The position numbers and the translations under genes are program-made. A stretch of DNA of 64,000 nt from Mytilisepta virgata. Lineage: Eukaryota; Mollusca; Bivalvia; Mytilida; Mytilidae. Of the stretch, positions 1 through 11,516 are shown piece by piece. The stretch spans positions 77,211,539-77,275,538 of the forward strand of contig CM051519.1 in assembly GCA_028015205.1 (NCBI GenBank), read 5' to 3'. Under the pieces are notes generated by a model. It had not been told where the DNA came from. It searched no databases and saw nothing but the letters and a program-made list of their open reading frames with translations. Positions within the stretch are counted from its first letter, which is position 1, and each line of letters begins with the position of its first letter.

Positions 1-807
1 GGAGTTCGTGTTGATGATGCATTTAATTCTTAAATAAATAAAACAAGCAGTACTTGGTTTTTATTAAAAACACAAAAAACTACAGGTAACACATGATCTA
101 AAAGGCAACTGTTTAATCAAATTACCTGCATATACTCCAACGTTCCTAATATCCTGCACCTGGTCCTGATTTCCGGTTCTCCACATATACTCGTTAACCA
201 GTTTTGCTTTTCTTGTATTGGCGTCCATTGTTGGTCTCCATATTCCAATTTGAGCCATCATATTATTCTCTTCCTGAAGTCTGGCATCGATCTGCTTGTA
301 AATATTCTCTAAAGCCAAGAGAAGAGTCGGAATTCTCGTGCGTTTGTTCTTGTCTAACCTAATCTTTAATTCTGTAAATATAACGTTATCTACTCTTGTC
401 ATAAAATTTTCACAAGTGAACCTCCATTAAGAAACTGTTAGTAGTACTTTTCAGATATTTTGTAAAAAGAGCTCATGTATATAGAGGACACTTTATGGTT
501 TATATAAAAGACACAGTCCGCACATGACGCAATGGTGTCCAAAAAAAACCCATGCAGTATTTTGAATGTATACATTTAGACATACATGTATAGGTAAAAA
601 AAATCAGATCAGCATGAATGTGAAACTGACGCATACAATCACATGATTCGAGTTTAAAAGAAAGAATATTAAAATCCACTCCAAGTTTAATATATTTACC
701 CCTCATTTCATTTGAATATTCCTCAATCTGCCATTTTCTGTGTTTCATGAGTCCTTGTACTAATTTTAACTCTGTAATATTTTGTGAAAAAAAATATTAA
801 CATTCTG

Positions 808-1470
808 ATGAATAGAATAGAATAGAATAGAATAGAATAGAATACTTTATTATCCAATTTGGGCCCATTAAGAGCATAATATATATATATAAATATACAT
901 ATATACAATACATGTAAATTTGAACAAGAATTATTACAATAAATCAAAATTATTTTTCTACTTAAAATAAATACATATATAAGTTATTATCAATAAAATA
1001 TACAAACAAAACAGAGATATATTGAATCAATTAAGTATAACTTTCTGTCGTATTTCAAAACATTTAAACAAAAATTCTCCCAAATCATTTATTAAAATGG
1101 GATCTTCACATATCATCAACCACATAAATACGTTATTATCCGAAAGATGTTGCAGATTTGTATATTTTCCATATATTTTATTAAGAAATGTCGTTCGTTC
1201 CGTTTCGTATAATTTACATTTTAAGAGAAAGTGAACTTCATCCTCTACCTCCTTACTACTACAAAGTTTACATAACCTATTTTCTGCAACTATCCCTTTA
1301 TATCTCCCCTTTTCGATTTCAAGCTGATGGGCACTAATGCGAAATCTCGTAAGGCATTTTCTAATTTCTTGGTCTTTTATGTCAAACAGATATTGTTCTG
1401 CATTTAGATCGTTCATAAAATCAAAGTATGTGCAAAGTTTGCCTTTCTTCACAACAGCGTTGTCTATTTA
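808..1470 (-). mobile_element. 5'-truncated LINE 3' end
   Basis: On the minus strand, 1452-1027 encodes 141 residues ending in a LINE-type C-terminal domain with a CX2C-X9-H-X4-C zinc-knuckle-like cluster. It resembles the C-terminus of the LINE at 22667-25580: both read N-R-L-C, then an acidic stretch, then H-F. The 3' untranslated part ends in an (ATTCT)n tail, seen on the plus strand as AATAG repeats at 809-843. The orthologous position in the right segmental copy (about 12887) lacks it, so it inserted after the duplication or was lost there. It is too truncated to be active. Confidence 0.82.
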
Positions 1471-1471
1471 A

Positions 1472-1630
1472 GAAATAATTCACGGAGACTCCAGTTTATC
1501 ATTGTTTTACCATGGGCTAGCCATTTATGCCTTTTATTTTACCCTGAGCGCTAACGAAGGGTAAAATAACGACATTAATGACCAGCCCGTGGTAAAACAA
1601 TGATAAACTGGGGTCTCCGTGAATTATTTC
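1472..1630. repeat. Foldback (hairpin) element
   Basis: The arms 1472-1549 and about 1556-1630 are near-perfect inverted repeats, starting GAAATAATTCACGGAGAC and ending with its complement. They meet in a short loop reading GAGCGCTAACGAAGG. No ORF is present. It lies beside the LINE fragment within the block that is missing from the right segmental copy. Confidence 0.88.
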
Positions 1631-2457
1631 GATTCTAATAGGACAATTACGGTGTTTCTTTATATTGCCGTGACCTAAGGTGAACTCTGATTTCCGACAT
1701 ATTTGGCTATTCCGGTAATTTGACACACAACGTCACAAGTACAACAAACCTGTTCGATGCGCTGTTTTGGTTCTGTTTTTCTGTTTAGATGTATGGATTT
1801 TCACGAAATAAAGAGGAGAATGTTTATTTATCGATTACACCTATCGAAGATTTGGTTTAAATTCACATTGTCATATTGTAAGAATGGATTTTTACACAAC
1901 GGTAATCTTACACATGATGTGTGTGTACATTATTTTTCCAAAATACTTCTGAATCAGTATGTGTGGTGTCTTCAGGGAGGAATTCCATGTTGCCCAATTC
2001 CTCATTGGAACGTTCCAACGGCAAACGCCGGAGCCATGTTTAATAACAGTGCAGTTCCGTATGCAGACGACACTGGAGGGGGAGGGCAGTGCTAGACGCG
2101 ATTTTTTTTTGGGGGGGGGGGTCATAATTTTAATTAATTAATGGTTAAAATTTTTTGATAAAACATTGTTCAATTCCGTTTATTATGTTTTGTTATATTT
2201 ATTTAACTTTTATTCGCGCTACATCAAAATGAATGCAAATGTACTATAACTCAGAAACCCCTATGCTAAATATAGAAATTTAATCAACTGCAGAAATAAC
2301 AACCAATCAAATTATGCGGATAAACGATTTCCGGTGGGAGTAACTGCACTAGAACAACCAACTAAGTCGCGTGCAGCTCATATGGCAACTAATGTTTTAC
2401 CACGCTTGTGGTCTCAAACCCTTCGAAGGCCATCATATTAGAATAAATCTTAAAAAA
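1631..2457. other. Non-coding part of the left-copy insertion block
   Basis: This stretch has no counterpart in the right copy. It contains a T-run plus G-run at 2101-2120 and short ORFs without recognisable domains. It ends exactly where the shared sequence ATGATGTGAGAAATACG resumes, which is also where the third partial copy begins at 17416. Confidence 0.5.
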
Positions 2458-4793
2458 TGATGTGAGAAATACGTGTAGTATCTTCAATTTGAAATTATCC
2501 TGTATTTTAGCCTTGGTGTTATATTAAAGATGTAAGGATACCCGTTTTTTTAACATTAGATCCGACGAAACGATCGATTATCTAATACATCTGCAAATAT
2601 GTAACAAGCCTGTATCTAATAGCCCTTTAGGGATCCGCTTTGATCTTAGTTTATAGCTGTTGAGAGCAACAAAAATGAAAAATGAGAAACTGAAAATTGT
2701 GCCGTCTTCAAAGCGTTACTGGTTTAACACGGTGGATATTATAACATTCCGTGAAAATTTACACACCTCTAACAAATTCAGCATAAATTATGTTACATCT
2801 TGTCAATCTGTAGACGAGGTAAACAATCACTGTATACAACAACAGCTGTATAAGGTTTGTACTCAGCCACTGAGTAAAAGAAAGATTTTAAAGAAAAGAT
2901 TGAATGACATGCAGATACAGATGAAAGAAGTGAAGCATTTAGATTGGAGGAAATAAAACAGACAGAATGTAAGAAAAATAAAACTTTGAATAAAATTCGC
3001 GAAAAAAGGCAAATCAAGAAAGTATAGAAAAGAAACACAAGAATTAAACTGAAACATTAAGAAATAAATAAAAGTAATAATATTCACAAGTTAACATATA
3101 TCTACTCAAACTTACTTTCCAAACTTTCATAAGAGTAACATAGTTCACTGTGAAATCGGCAGTGGTAACCATCTTGGACAAGACATTAGTCAGACCCTTT
3201 CTGTCGAGAGAAACTGCATGCATGGTGGGAGGCTAGAAAAAAATACAAACATTAGTTATTGTTAAATTACAATGTTACGAGGTTTTTTAGCTATAGGGAT
3301 TATTCTACTTTCGGAATCTCCATGGTCATACTGCAGAGGACAAAATCATTATTCTAATATGACGTCCAAAATACCATCAAACGTTATATTACACAATATA
3401 TCCACTTTTAGCACATGCGTAAATATGTAGTTTTTTTCATACTTCTACACGGGAATTATGTGAACTTTAGCAAGAAAAAAATATTTTTCTATACATGAAA
3501 TTGTTTATCTTTACAAAGACGTCATACGATACAACTACAAATTTTAAAATTTCTTGCTTACCTCAATGTTGCATTAGCTGCAGGGCATTTTTCTAGCATA
3601 TCATCCTCTGAATGCACCTCGAACAATAGAGTGAAACTCAAACACACAACTGAAATCTTTAAAATCAAGGAAATTACGACAGCAAAAAACATTAGCTTCT
3701 TCCGTTTCGCCGTCTTTTGCTACGTTAAAAATGTTACTGTGACTTAGCGGTGTTGACATCATAAAATACAAATCGGAACATCACTCGGCCTTTCCGACAA
3801 AGATGGACAGTCTTTACGACAGTAGGCGGAAATAGCCGAGGATGATCCGATTGCATAAAGACGTCTGTGTGCGTAATGGGAGGAACTGAGGTCAGTCTAG
3901 CCCGTCTATAGCGTACTTGAAAGAGATTAATCCAGAGATTTGCATTGCACAACAACTGTATTACAGATTTTCCATTGTCAACATTAGGACTTTATTCCAT
4001 GGATCGTAAAAGATCATCTTTTTTCTCCCGACTCGAATAATGCCATTTTTTTCACTGAATATATCCAGGAGGCAAAGAGAATTCAAGCCAATGACAAACC
4101 AACTTTTAAGGTTACAGCATCTATTCTGTATAAAATGATGCAGTTCACACCAAATATCAGCTTGATATCATTCCTTTTTAGATCGTCCGTTGGTATCTGT
4201 TGCGGCTGTATTACATAAGATCGGTTTTTAATTATTTGATATGAATCTTTATTAAATTGCTGCTTGTTTTTATGCATCAGGTAAGGGATCTTGAATTTTT
4301 CATGTCCATAGACCTAGAGCGCCGTCTCTTGGTATCTGTTGCGGCTAAACAATCAATCGGATTTCATCAATTGTAAATCAAATTACGAAAGGAACATTTT
4401 CCACTGCATATCTTGAGTAGCCATAATCATTGAATTACATATCTTTTAAACTTTTGAAATTACATATATTTGAACTTTATATATTTGAAACATACTAGAA
4501 TGCGCTAATATTTGTTATGTGAAAAAAAGTGTATCTTCTGAAACCAAATGTGTAAAAAATAAGTATTATTAAATGTAGATGCCCCCAACCTCCTTTGCAC
4601 TAAATTTATCAATGTGTAAACTCGGGCTTATCACTCACAGTTTTGCATAAAGTCCTCCGGTAGTTTGTGGGTGAATCGCCCGAGTTTTCCTTCAAAATAA
4701 CATTCATTACTATAATGAAAGGGGATTTTGTTATATATTAAAAGAGCTAAAACATGTATAGACTTTTATACAAATATACGAAACAAATTTAAA

Positions 4794-5608
4794 CCTAGAG
4801 CCTGTATCGCTCTATGTCCATCTTAACTGACAACCTGGAACACCGCTGTCAAGTTCCAATTACAATTGGTTTCAAGCAAGATCTTTCAGTGAACCTTCCT
4901 TTTAGATCCCATTTGAAACTAAGTTCCGCCAAGTTTTGTTCCAATTGGCCAAGTGGTTTCAAACAAGAAGATCTTTAAGTAAATTTCCCATAGGGTCCTA
5001 TGTGAAACTATGTTCGGCTGCCATCTTGGTTGATGGGCGGGGTCATCTGATACAATTCTGAAAGAAGACCAACTTATGACCTAAGTTTTATTTTAATTGG
5101 CCAAGTGGTTTCAGACAAGAAGATCTAAGTATATTTCCCACAGGGTCCTATGATGGCCGCCACAGCCATTCTAAAAGAGGGCCATTACTGCCAAATTTTG
5201 TACCAATTTTACAAGTGTAACAGACAAGATCATTTAGGAAATTTCCCATTGGGTCCTATGTTAAACTATATTCGGCTCTGACAGCCATCTTGGATGACGG
5301 GGCGAGTCATCAGATACAATTCTGATAGAGGACCAACTATGGACCATTACTGAAAAGTTTTGTTCCAATTTGACAATTGGTTTCAGAGAAGAAGATCATT
5401 TAGTAAATTTCCCATAAGGTCCTATGTTAAACTATGTTCGGCTCTGGCGGCCATCTTGGATGACGGGCGGGGTCATCAGATACATCTGAAAGAGGACCAC
5501 CTAAGGACAATTGCTGCCAAGCTTTGTTCCAATTTTCCCAGTGGTTTCAGAGTAGAAAATCTTTAAAGGAAAGTTTACGGGACGGACGCCAAGTGATGAC
5601 AATGAGGT
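4794..5608 (+). mobile_element. Non-autonomous element with tandem ~160-bp core (left copy)
   Basis: It begins AGCCTGTATCGCTC and holds about four diverged tandem units. Each unit contains a phrase like GTTCCAATTGGCCAAGTGG, TTTCCCATAGGGTCCTATG and GCGGCCATCTTGG. It ends GGACGGACGCCAAGTGATGACAA. I recall this layout as a very common mollusc repeat. The ORFs across it are by-products of the repeat. Confidence 0.75.
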
Positions 5609-5859
5609 AAAAAAGACAGGAATAGGAAAATAAATATCGGCCAAAAAATATGAAAGCAAGATAAGATAAATGGGAATTCCCAAAGACGAGACAAATTCAT
5701 ATTCTCATTAACACAAGGAAAAACGGTGCAGAGACATAACAAAAAGAACAAGATTGCTACACATTGCCATATGTAGCCCGCCGCTGCAGAATGAGTTTGC
5801 ATAAGAAGTCATAGGGAAGGAAATTGAATAAGGAATATGACGAAAACTCTAGTTATAAA

Positions 5860-6050
5860 TAACTCCTTCAAAATTTGATGAATCAAAATGGCGGTATAGT
5901 GTGCACATCTAGACTTCACTAGCAATAAATCTTACCAAATATGGAAACAATCCGCCAAGCTGTTTCAGAGGAGATGCGTCCACAAAGTGTTACGGACAGA
6001 CGGATACCATTACCATTTCCCTCGATCGCTTAGCGGCGGGGAACAAAAAG
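5860..6050 (+). mobile_element. Short element ending in a GACGGA tail
   Basis: An AT-rich body with TCAAAATGGCGG ends ACGGACAGACGGATACC, then a CGCTTAGCG hairpin and CGGGGAACAAAA. The body recurs at 17276-17412, but there it stops exactly before the ACGGACAG tail, where the third segmental copy starts. Confidence 0.6.
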
Positions 6051-6114
6051 ACTCGCAAACCCGAGATTTATAACAATACAGCATAAATGTCTCTAAACAT
6101 TATCATTATCATTA

Positions 6115-6240
6115 CTAGAGGCTCACAGGAGCCTGTATCGCTCACCTGGACTATTTCCATATTGATTGGCAGCTTGGAACATTGGTGTCATGCTCCAACT
6201 GGCTCGCTGGTTTCAAACAAGATCTTTCAGTAATTTTTAG
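6115..6240 (+). mobile_element. Fragment of the AGCCTGTATCGCTC element
   Basis: GAGGCTCACAGGAGCCTGTATCGCTCACCTGG matches the start of the elements at 4794 and 15245 and gives a longer terminus. The copy is cut off before its tandem core and is followed by unrelated sequence with a CTCAACGAAGTTGAG hairpin at about 6246. Confidence 0.65.
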
Positions 6241-6388
6241 TTCGACTCAACGAAGTTGAGGGGGACTAATAGAGTACCCCCGGCGTCCAAGTCCGCGTAC
6301 GCGTCAACGGCCAGTTCTTGTTTTTTCTAAAACTGATGGGTCAAATAAAATCTCAGAATTTCACATTAAACATCTATGCAATAGTATA

Positions 6389-6534
6389 CAGTTATTTAAC
6401 AGTATTGAGCGGTATAGCCATTTAATTTGTCCCTAGACACTGACTATTTTCCCGACGCGTAGCGGAAGGAAATAGTCAATGTGTTGAGGAGACAAATAAA
6501 ATGGCTATATTCCGAAATAACTGTTAAATAACTG
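6389..6534. repeat. Foldback (hairpin) element
   Basis: The sequence starts CAGTTATTTAACAG and ends CTGTTAAATAACTG. The arms pair with a few mismatches through to a centre reading CCCGACGCGTAGCGGAAGG. The loop resembles that of the foldback at 1472-1630 (a GCG-rich heptad followed by GAAGG), although the arms are unrelated. Confidence 0.88.
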
Positions 6535-6539
6535 TTTTA

Positions 6540-8270
6540 TCATACCCAAACACGTTACCGGCCAATAGTTTCCATTACTAATCACCGGTCACTATTTACC
6601 GGTGATTTGTGTTGGAATTAATCAGCGGTAAAAAAAAATTAGTAAAATTAATGTCTTGATTTTAATATAGAAAAAATATACTGAGGTATAAAAATAACTA
6701 ATGGCTTATAGCTTGTTTCATCTTGATTAAAAAGGCTTACTCGGTGCAATATCCATTTAATTTCCCCATATTTATTTTGAAGAAAATCGTAAACGCAGCA
6801 GATAGGACAAAAGTACCCTTCAGGAGCATCTGATGTCTTTCTCAATTATTGTTTTTATTTTATAGTATGATTGTTTTAGGTTTGTATATTAATTTATTCT
6901 ATTTACTTTTGTTTGCTATTTATAAGTCAACAGAACATGCTTATTTTTACTGTTATTTATTAATAAAAAAAAATTAACAAAACAACGCAAATGATATATA
7001 AAACAGAAATAAAATAATAACACAACTGAGTCCACAGCATCCCTTCACCAATAACATCACCAATCACATCACCAATCACCAATTACATCTCAGTGGCAAC
7101 CCTGACAACAACAAAAATAAATACAACGATTGAATATTGAATGTAATACGTTATTTAGATTGGTATACTTTTCATAGACTAAATTTTACGTTGTTTACCT
7201 AGTGTGCACTACGTGATTTAGGTTATTCGTTCATATACTGCAAATATTTCAAATGATCCTCAACTATTTTTAAGGATGTTCTCTGCTCAGTTTCAAAATA
7301 ACAAGCTTTAACACTGGTAAATATTGATAGTGGATTAATAAAGGAACTACAACAGCGAAAAAATAATTTAGTTGCGTGTGCTTGTTTTCGAGATACAAGC
7401 CATTGAAAATTTGGCGGGAAAAATGTGCTCTCTTGATTTTTCATTGACAAGTTTTATTTCTCAAAAAACCATCAAATAACAAGGATTTTATAAGAATTTT
7501 ACAAATGGCTTATTATTCTGCATGGAAAAGATTTATGAAAGGAAAAATGGGTGTTAGTGGGGAAAATAATTTATGGCATTCAAATGGATAAAACCAGATG
7601 ATTCTGATCATCTGACAAAAATTCAAAAACATGACCAGCAAACATCATTAAATACTATAACTGAAAAGGGCTACAATAAAAATTTCTACTAGAAAAAGCG
7701 ATTTACGATGACTATAAGGAAAATTCCTTAAAAATAAATAGAACCAAATAAAAAGCATGAAAATGGTCTATAGCCAACAGTTCTGTCTGAATGATAAATT
7801 TTTTAATTTTTTTTTTAGTACATCAGCACCTTGATGCACAGCTTAAGTAAATTGTTTTATAACTGATATAAACATATCTTATAGGACTAATTATCTTACC
7901 CTTAATATCCAATAACTGGGAAGACTCTTCTAACACTTCTTTAATTATCTGTATTTCGTCGTGTAAATCTTCAGTGGTTTCCCAGAATCTTCTTCCTAAA
8001 AAACATCATTTTTTATAATAAAAAAGTAAAACTCTACAAATGCTACTACAACTCCTTTTACGGCTAACTCCAATCTTGTAGGCCTTTTTCAGCGGGAAAT
8101 GGTTACCATGGCTTTCGACAGAGAGGATTACTGCTGTCATAAAAGTTTTTAATCAGGTAAGATGATGTCATCACTTAGGAAATTTTACAGTCGTTAACTG
8201 ATTGACTGTTAGAATGTTCCAATTTCTCTCATTACTAGCGGTTGAAGACAACGATTGACAGTGTTAGACA
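6540..8270. other. AT-rich stretch, no gene seen
   Basis: Only short ORFs without domains or convincing splice sites are present. There is a run of ATCACCAAT-type short repeats at about 7050-7085. Confidence 0.5.
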
Positions 8271-8560
8271 CCCATTTGGAATATCCTTTTCTCACATTTC
8301 TATGTGCCTGGGACAGTCATATTGCGTGTGAGACACCGGTGTGAGATTATAAGGATAAGAACCCGCGTGAAAGATTTCCATTGGTCTCCAACTCGGCGGA
8401 GCCTCGTTGGAGACCAGACATCTTTCCCTTGGGTGTCTGAGATTTTTCCGTCTTGCACTTTAACACCGGCGTTTTGATCCTTTTTCTCACTAATATTTAC
8501 TCAAGCAAGTGTGTTACACATCGTATTCTATGCGTAGGAAACAAACGGAGTTATCTCCCC
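8270..8560. repeat. Copy of a CTCACATTTC...ACCGGTG repeat, left
   Basis: TTCTCACATTTCTATGTG, ACACCGGTGTGAGATTATAAGGAT and CTTGCACTTTAACACCGG followed by GGAGTTATCTCCCC recur in the same order at 10058-10308. This copy carries an extra inverted repeat, TGGTCTCCAAC/GTTGGAGACCA (8382-8416), inside the stem of the sister's hairpin. Confidence 0.8.
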
Positions 8561-9900
8561 ATGAAAGTAGTGTTTGAGATGTGTAAGTGTAAAGCATAAT
8601 TCTTTCCGGATGAAATAACATCCGGCGGAAAAAATATTACATATGATATTGTAAGATTCTTTCCGGTGGAAATTATTTCACTGTGAGATATTTTCCATTG
8701 ACATGAAATTTTTACCGGAAAAGGTTTACAGATAGAAGGTGTGAAATTGTTGTTTTGAGCCAAAGTAGTCATATTTAAAGATTAATATAGAAAAGTTAAT
8801 AAAAAACTAAATCTTTGCAAATACTATGGACTCATAATGGAGTAATTAAATAAAAGCTAAAGTAGAGATAAAAAAACCAAACAATTGTATTGTAATCGGA
8901 AATAATTTCATAGATGTTAATTGTAAAATAATATCCGGAAATAATTTTACAGTAAAATATCATCCTTTTGAAACCAAAATTTTCTATTTCATAATCACAA
9001 TATAAAAAGGAAGAAAATTATAATGAAAAATATGTAACAAAACCAGAAATAATTTCACAGATCTTAATTGTGAAATAATATCCTGATCAATAAGAAATTG
9101 ATTTTAATTAATTTATTAAATATTGAATTAAATTAATGTGTTCATTTATTAAAGGTGCAGTTTAATTTGTAATGTAGTTGTTGAAAATGTGACAAAATCA
9201 GATGAATCAAAACCCATCAATAAATAGGAACAAAAACAATTTAAAAGCTAGATGTTAAATTTTGAATTATGTCATTGACATTTTTTTACCAGTAAATATT
9301 TCCCTTGGTCAACATTTAACCTGTAATTAGTTTTCACCTATGTGATATGAGGGCATTTTGTCATGTGTAATACATTTTGGAAACTGTTTAATGGTAAATA
9401 CTTTCCCTACAATACTTTACTTCGCAATGGTGCCCAGGAAAATATTTCACAGCTGGATAGTATTTATCTGTGAAATATTTTCCGACTATTTAATTTTTAA
9501 TTAAAGTCATCATTTTATATTTAATAAATTAAGAAAAAAGGAAACTATTTCACTATGAAATTTATTCCGGAATATAGTATCCATAAAATGAAAATCTCTC
9601 ATAATTACCTCCCTTTGATTGATAAATTATGCAAATATGTTCTACCTTAGTGACACATTTATCATTATGGTTAGGTATATATAGATTGTGAGTACCTTAT
9701 ATAGTAGACAGTGGGATTCTATTTCACAAGCTTATGTGAAATTTTAACCGGAAAGGATTTACTATTACATACTTTCCATATAAGATGGAAAGAATTTCAC
9801 TCCTCCGGAAGAAATCTAACTGTGAAATACCATGTCTGGAAACTATTTACCGTGACAAATCTTCCGCCGGAAAAAATATCACAGAGGAAGAAATAAACCG
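8560..9900. repeat. Degenerate array of CCGGAAA / TTTCAC half-palindromes
   Basis: Phrases such as TTTCCGGTGGAAA, TTTCACTGTGAAA, ATATTTTCC and AATAATTTCACAG recur in both orientations across about 1.3 kb with no fixed period. Clear examples lie at 8607-8720, 8925-9080, 9440-9485 and 9715-9890. The embedded ORFs at 8551-8772 (minus) and 9711-9896 (plus) are by-products. Confidence 0.65.
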
Positions 9901-9976
9901 TTACATATGTACTTTTGTGTATTGGATGTATTTTGAATAATTTAAGCCACCAACGAGTGAAACCTTTAAATATAAA

Positions 9977-11000
9977 AGCCTCGTTTCTGACTGGAAAATG
10001 TGAACCCTCGGGTGGAATTGTCCCATCTCACATCTTAGACTATGACTGATTATTATATTCTCACATTTCTATGTGTTTGGGACAATTATATGTTGTGTGT
10101 GACACCGGTGTGAGATTATAAGGATCTAACACCGGTGAAAGTGCAAGACGGAAAAATCTCAGATACTGAGATTTTTCGTCTTGCACTTTAACACCGGTGT
10201 TTTGATCCTTTTTCTCACTAATATTTACTCAAGCAAGTGTGTCATACAGCGTATTCTATGCATAGTAAACAAACGGAGTTATCTCCCCATGAAAGTAGTG
10301 CGTTATGTACATTTTGTGGGTGATGTGTATATGCTTTTGTGTATTGAATGTATTTTGAATAATTCAAGCCCCCGACGAGTGAAACCTTTAAATATAAAAC
10401 GATATGGACAATATGGAATAGGTAAGACTAATAAAAACTCAAACTATTTGTTAAATATCGCTCAAACAGTTAATAATCACGATTGTCGGAACCACGAAAA
10501 TTTTGCGGGAAAACAAGCGTGAAATTCTTATCTCACCCACGGGAAAGACAAGGATATCTCACATGGGTAAAAATAGGTACTGGGCTGTCTCATTAGTGAG
10601 AATCATGCATCTCACATTACATGACCTACCTTGACGTAACAATGCAAAAAAACCTCACGTCACAATACTAGAAAGTCAGAAAACACACAACTTCGCACAA
10701 ATGGTACGACAACGTCGAAATTAACATCGCTTCAATTTGAAAACCCCTGAAGCACAACCTAAAAGATATCTTTTTAAAGTTCTGTACCTTTGGTACAAAA
10801 CCAAAACGCATACGATCTTTCCAAATATGTAATTAATTTTGAAGTAGGTTGTCTAGTTTAATAGAGCGTAAATTCGTGTCATGGCGGCCATGTTTATTTC
10901 TTTAAATATTCGGGAGTGAAATGTGAGAAAAATAATCAGTCATGGTAAAAAATGTGAGACTGGACAATTCCACCCTCGGGTTCACATTTTCTATCAAGCC
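9977..11000. mobile_element. Element bracketed by ~80-bp inverted repeats
   Basis: The left arm 9979-10060 (CCTCGTTTCTGAC, CCCTCGGGTGGAATTG, then GACTATGACTGATTATTAT) reappears inverted at 10932-10997. The interior holds the palindrome at 10110-10218 and a duplicate of 9913-9976 at 10334-10400. A further direct copy of the arm follows at 10998-11060. No transposase ORF is visible, so it would be non-autonomous. Confidence 0.65.
10110..10218. repeat. Near-perfect 109-bp palindrome
   Basis: The left arm 10110-10162 and right arm 10166-10218 are complementary almost throughout, around a 3-nt centre. They include ACACCGGTG, AAGTGCAAGAC and AAAAATCTCAG with their complements. Confidence 0.92.
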
Positions 11001-11053
11001 TCGTTTCTGACTTGAAAATGTGAACCCTCGGGTGGAATTGTCCCATCTCACAT
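10952..11053. repeat. Hairpin with ~40-bp arms
   Basis: 10952-10991 (ATGTGAGACTGGACAATTCC, then CACCCTCGGG) pairs with 11014-11053, leaving a 22-nt loop containing CCTCGTTTCTGAC. It results from a head-to-head junction of two copies of the arm of the 9977-11000 element. Confidence 0.9.
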
Positions 11054-11059
11054 TATTAT

Positions 11060-11454
11060 AGTCTTACATAACGTGACACAAAACGTAAAGCCATCGTACA
11101 TTTCGTCGTCGCCATAATGTCAAAACGTCAAGAAAACATCAACCTTCGAGGATTTGGACGGAAAATTTTAAAAAGAAATTGTTTATAAAAAGAAAACCAA
11201 TAATTAAATGATTCTCATTTAGAATTTAAAACCAAATTGCGTATGATCTTTCCGATTATGATGTTAGTTTGTCTCTAGAATCCTTCGTTTTGTAACAAGA
11301 TTTTTTTCCGTCATCACAGCCATTCTAACTCTCAATCTATTTCTTTAAATTTCACGTTTAATCCATTTTCTTAGAATTTCACGACGGGTGCCGTATACGG
11401 AGCAGGAACTGCTTACCTTTCCGGAGCACCTGGGTCCACTCCTGGTTTTTATAG
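11060..11454. other. Junction between repeat nest and right segmental copy
   Basis: No gene is seen. 11385-11454 holds a minus-oriented piece of the dispersed GGTGCTCCGG...CGTATACGGCACCCG repeat, immediately before the duplicated segment begins. Confidence 0.6.
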
Positions 11455-11516
11455 CAGTTCGTGTTGATGATACATTTAATTCTTAAATAAATAAAACAAA
11501 CAGTTCTTGGTTTTTA

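Larger units (their letters stand above)
64..3713 (-). pseudogene. Decayed copy of a five-exon two-hydrophobic-segment protein gene
   Basis: Minus-strand exons match those of the intact copy at 11517-14122: 3713-3562, 3232-3116, 2869-2767, 771-700 and 371-64. Splice sites are preserved at every junction. Two lesions argue that it is broken. The start codon is ACG at 3713-3711 where the other copy has ATG, although an in-frame ATG follows seven codons on. Exon 2 is 117 nt instead of 109, because an ATGCATGC-type 8-bp insertion shifts the frame. The intron between exons 3 and 4 has also swollen by about 1.65 kb with a LINE fragment and a foldback element. The last exon still reads 103 codons to a stop overlapping an AATAAA signal. 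Polymorphism or assembly error in the 8-bp insertion is possible. Confidence 0.7.
1..6000. repeat. Left copy of a large segmental duplication
   Basis: This stretch is repeated at 11455-17410 in the same orientation. The same order of landmarks is present in both: the terminal exon at 64-371 and 11517-11824, the exon at 700-771 and 12776-12847, the exon at 2767-2869 and 13183-13285, and the element at 4794-5608 and 15245-16095. The copies differ by scattered substitutions, small indels and whole-element insertions: a LINE-containing block at about 808-2457 only here, and blocks at 11998-12622, 16286-16690 and 16745-17274 only in the other copy. The left edge lies outside the window or at its first bases. 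Confidence 0.93.

Noticed and set aside
2660..2956. 98-codon plus-strand ORF, repeated at 13115-13372
   Set aside because: It is antisense to exon 3 of the duplicated gene. The right copy has a stop replacing its start region, and the minus strand has matching splice sites and phases.
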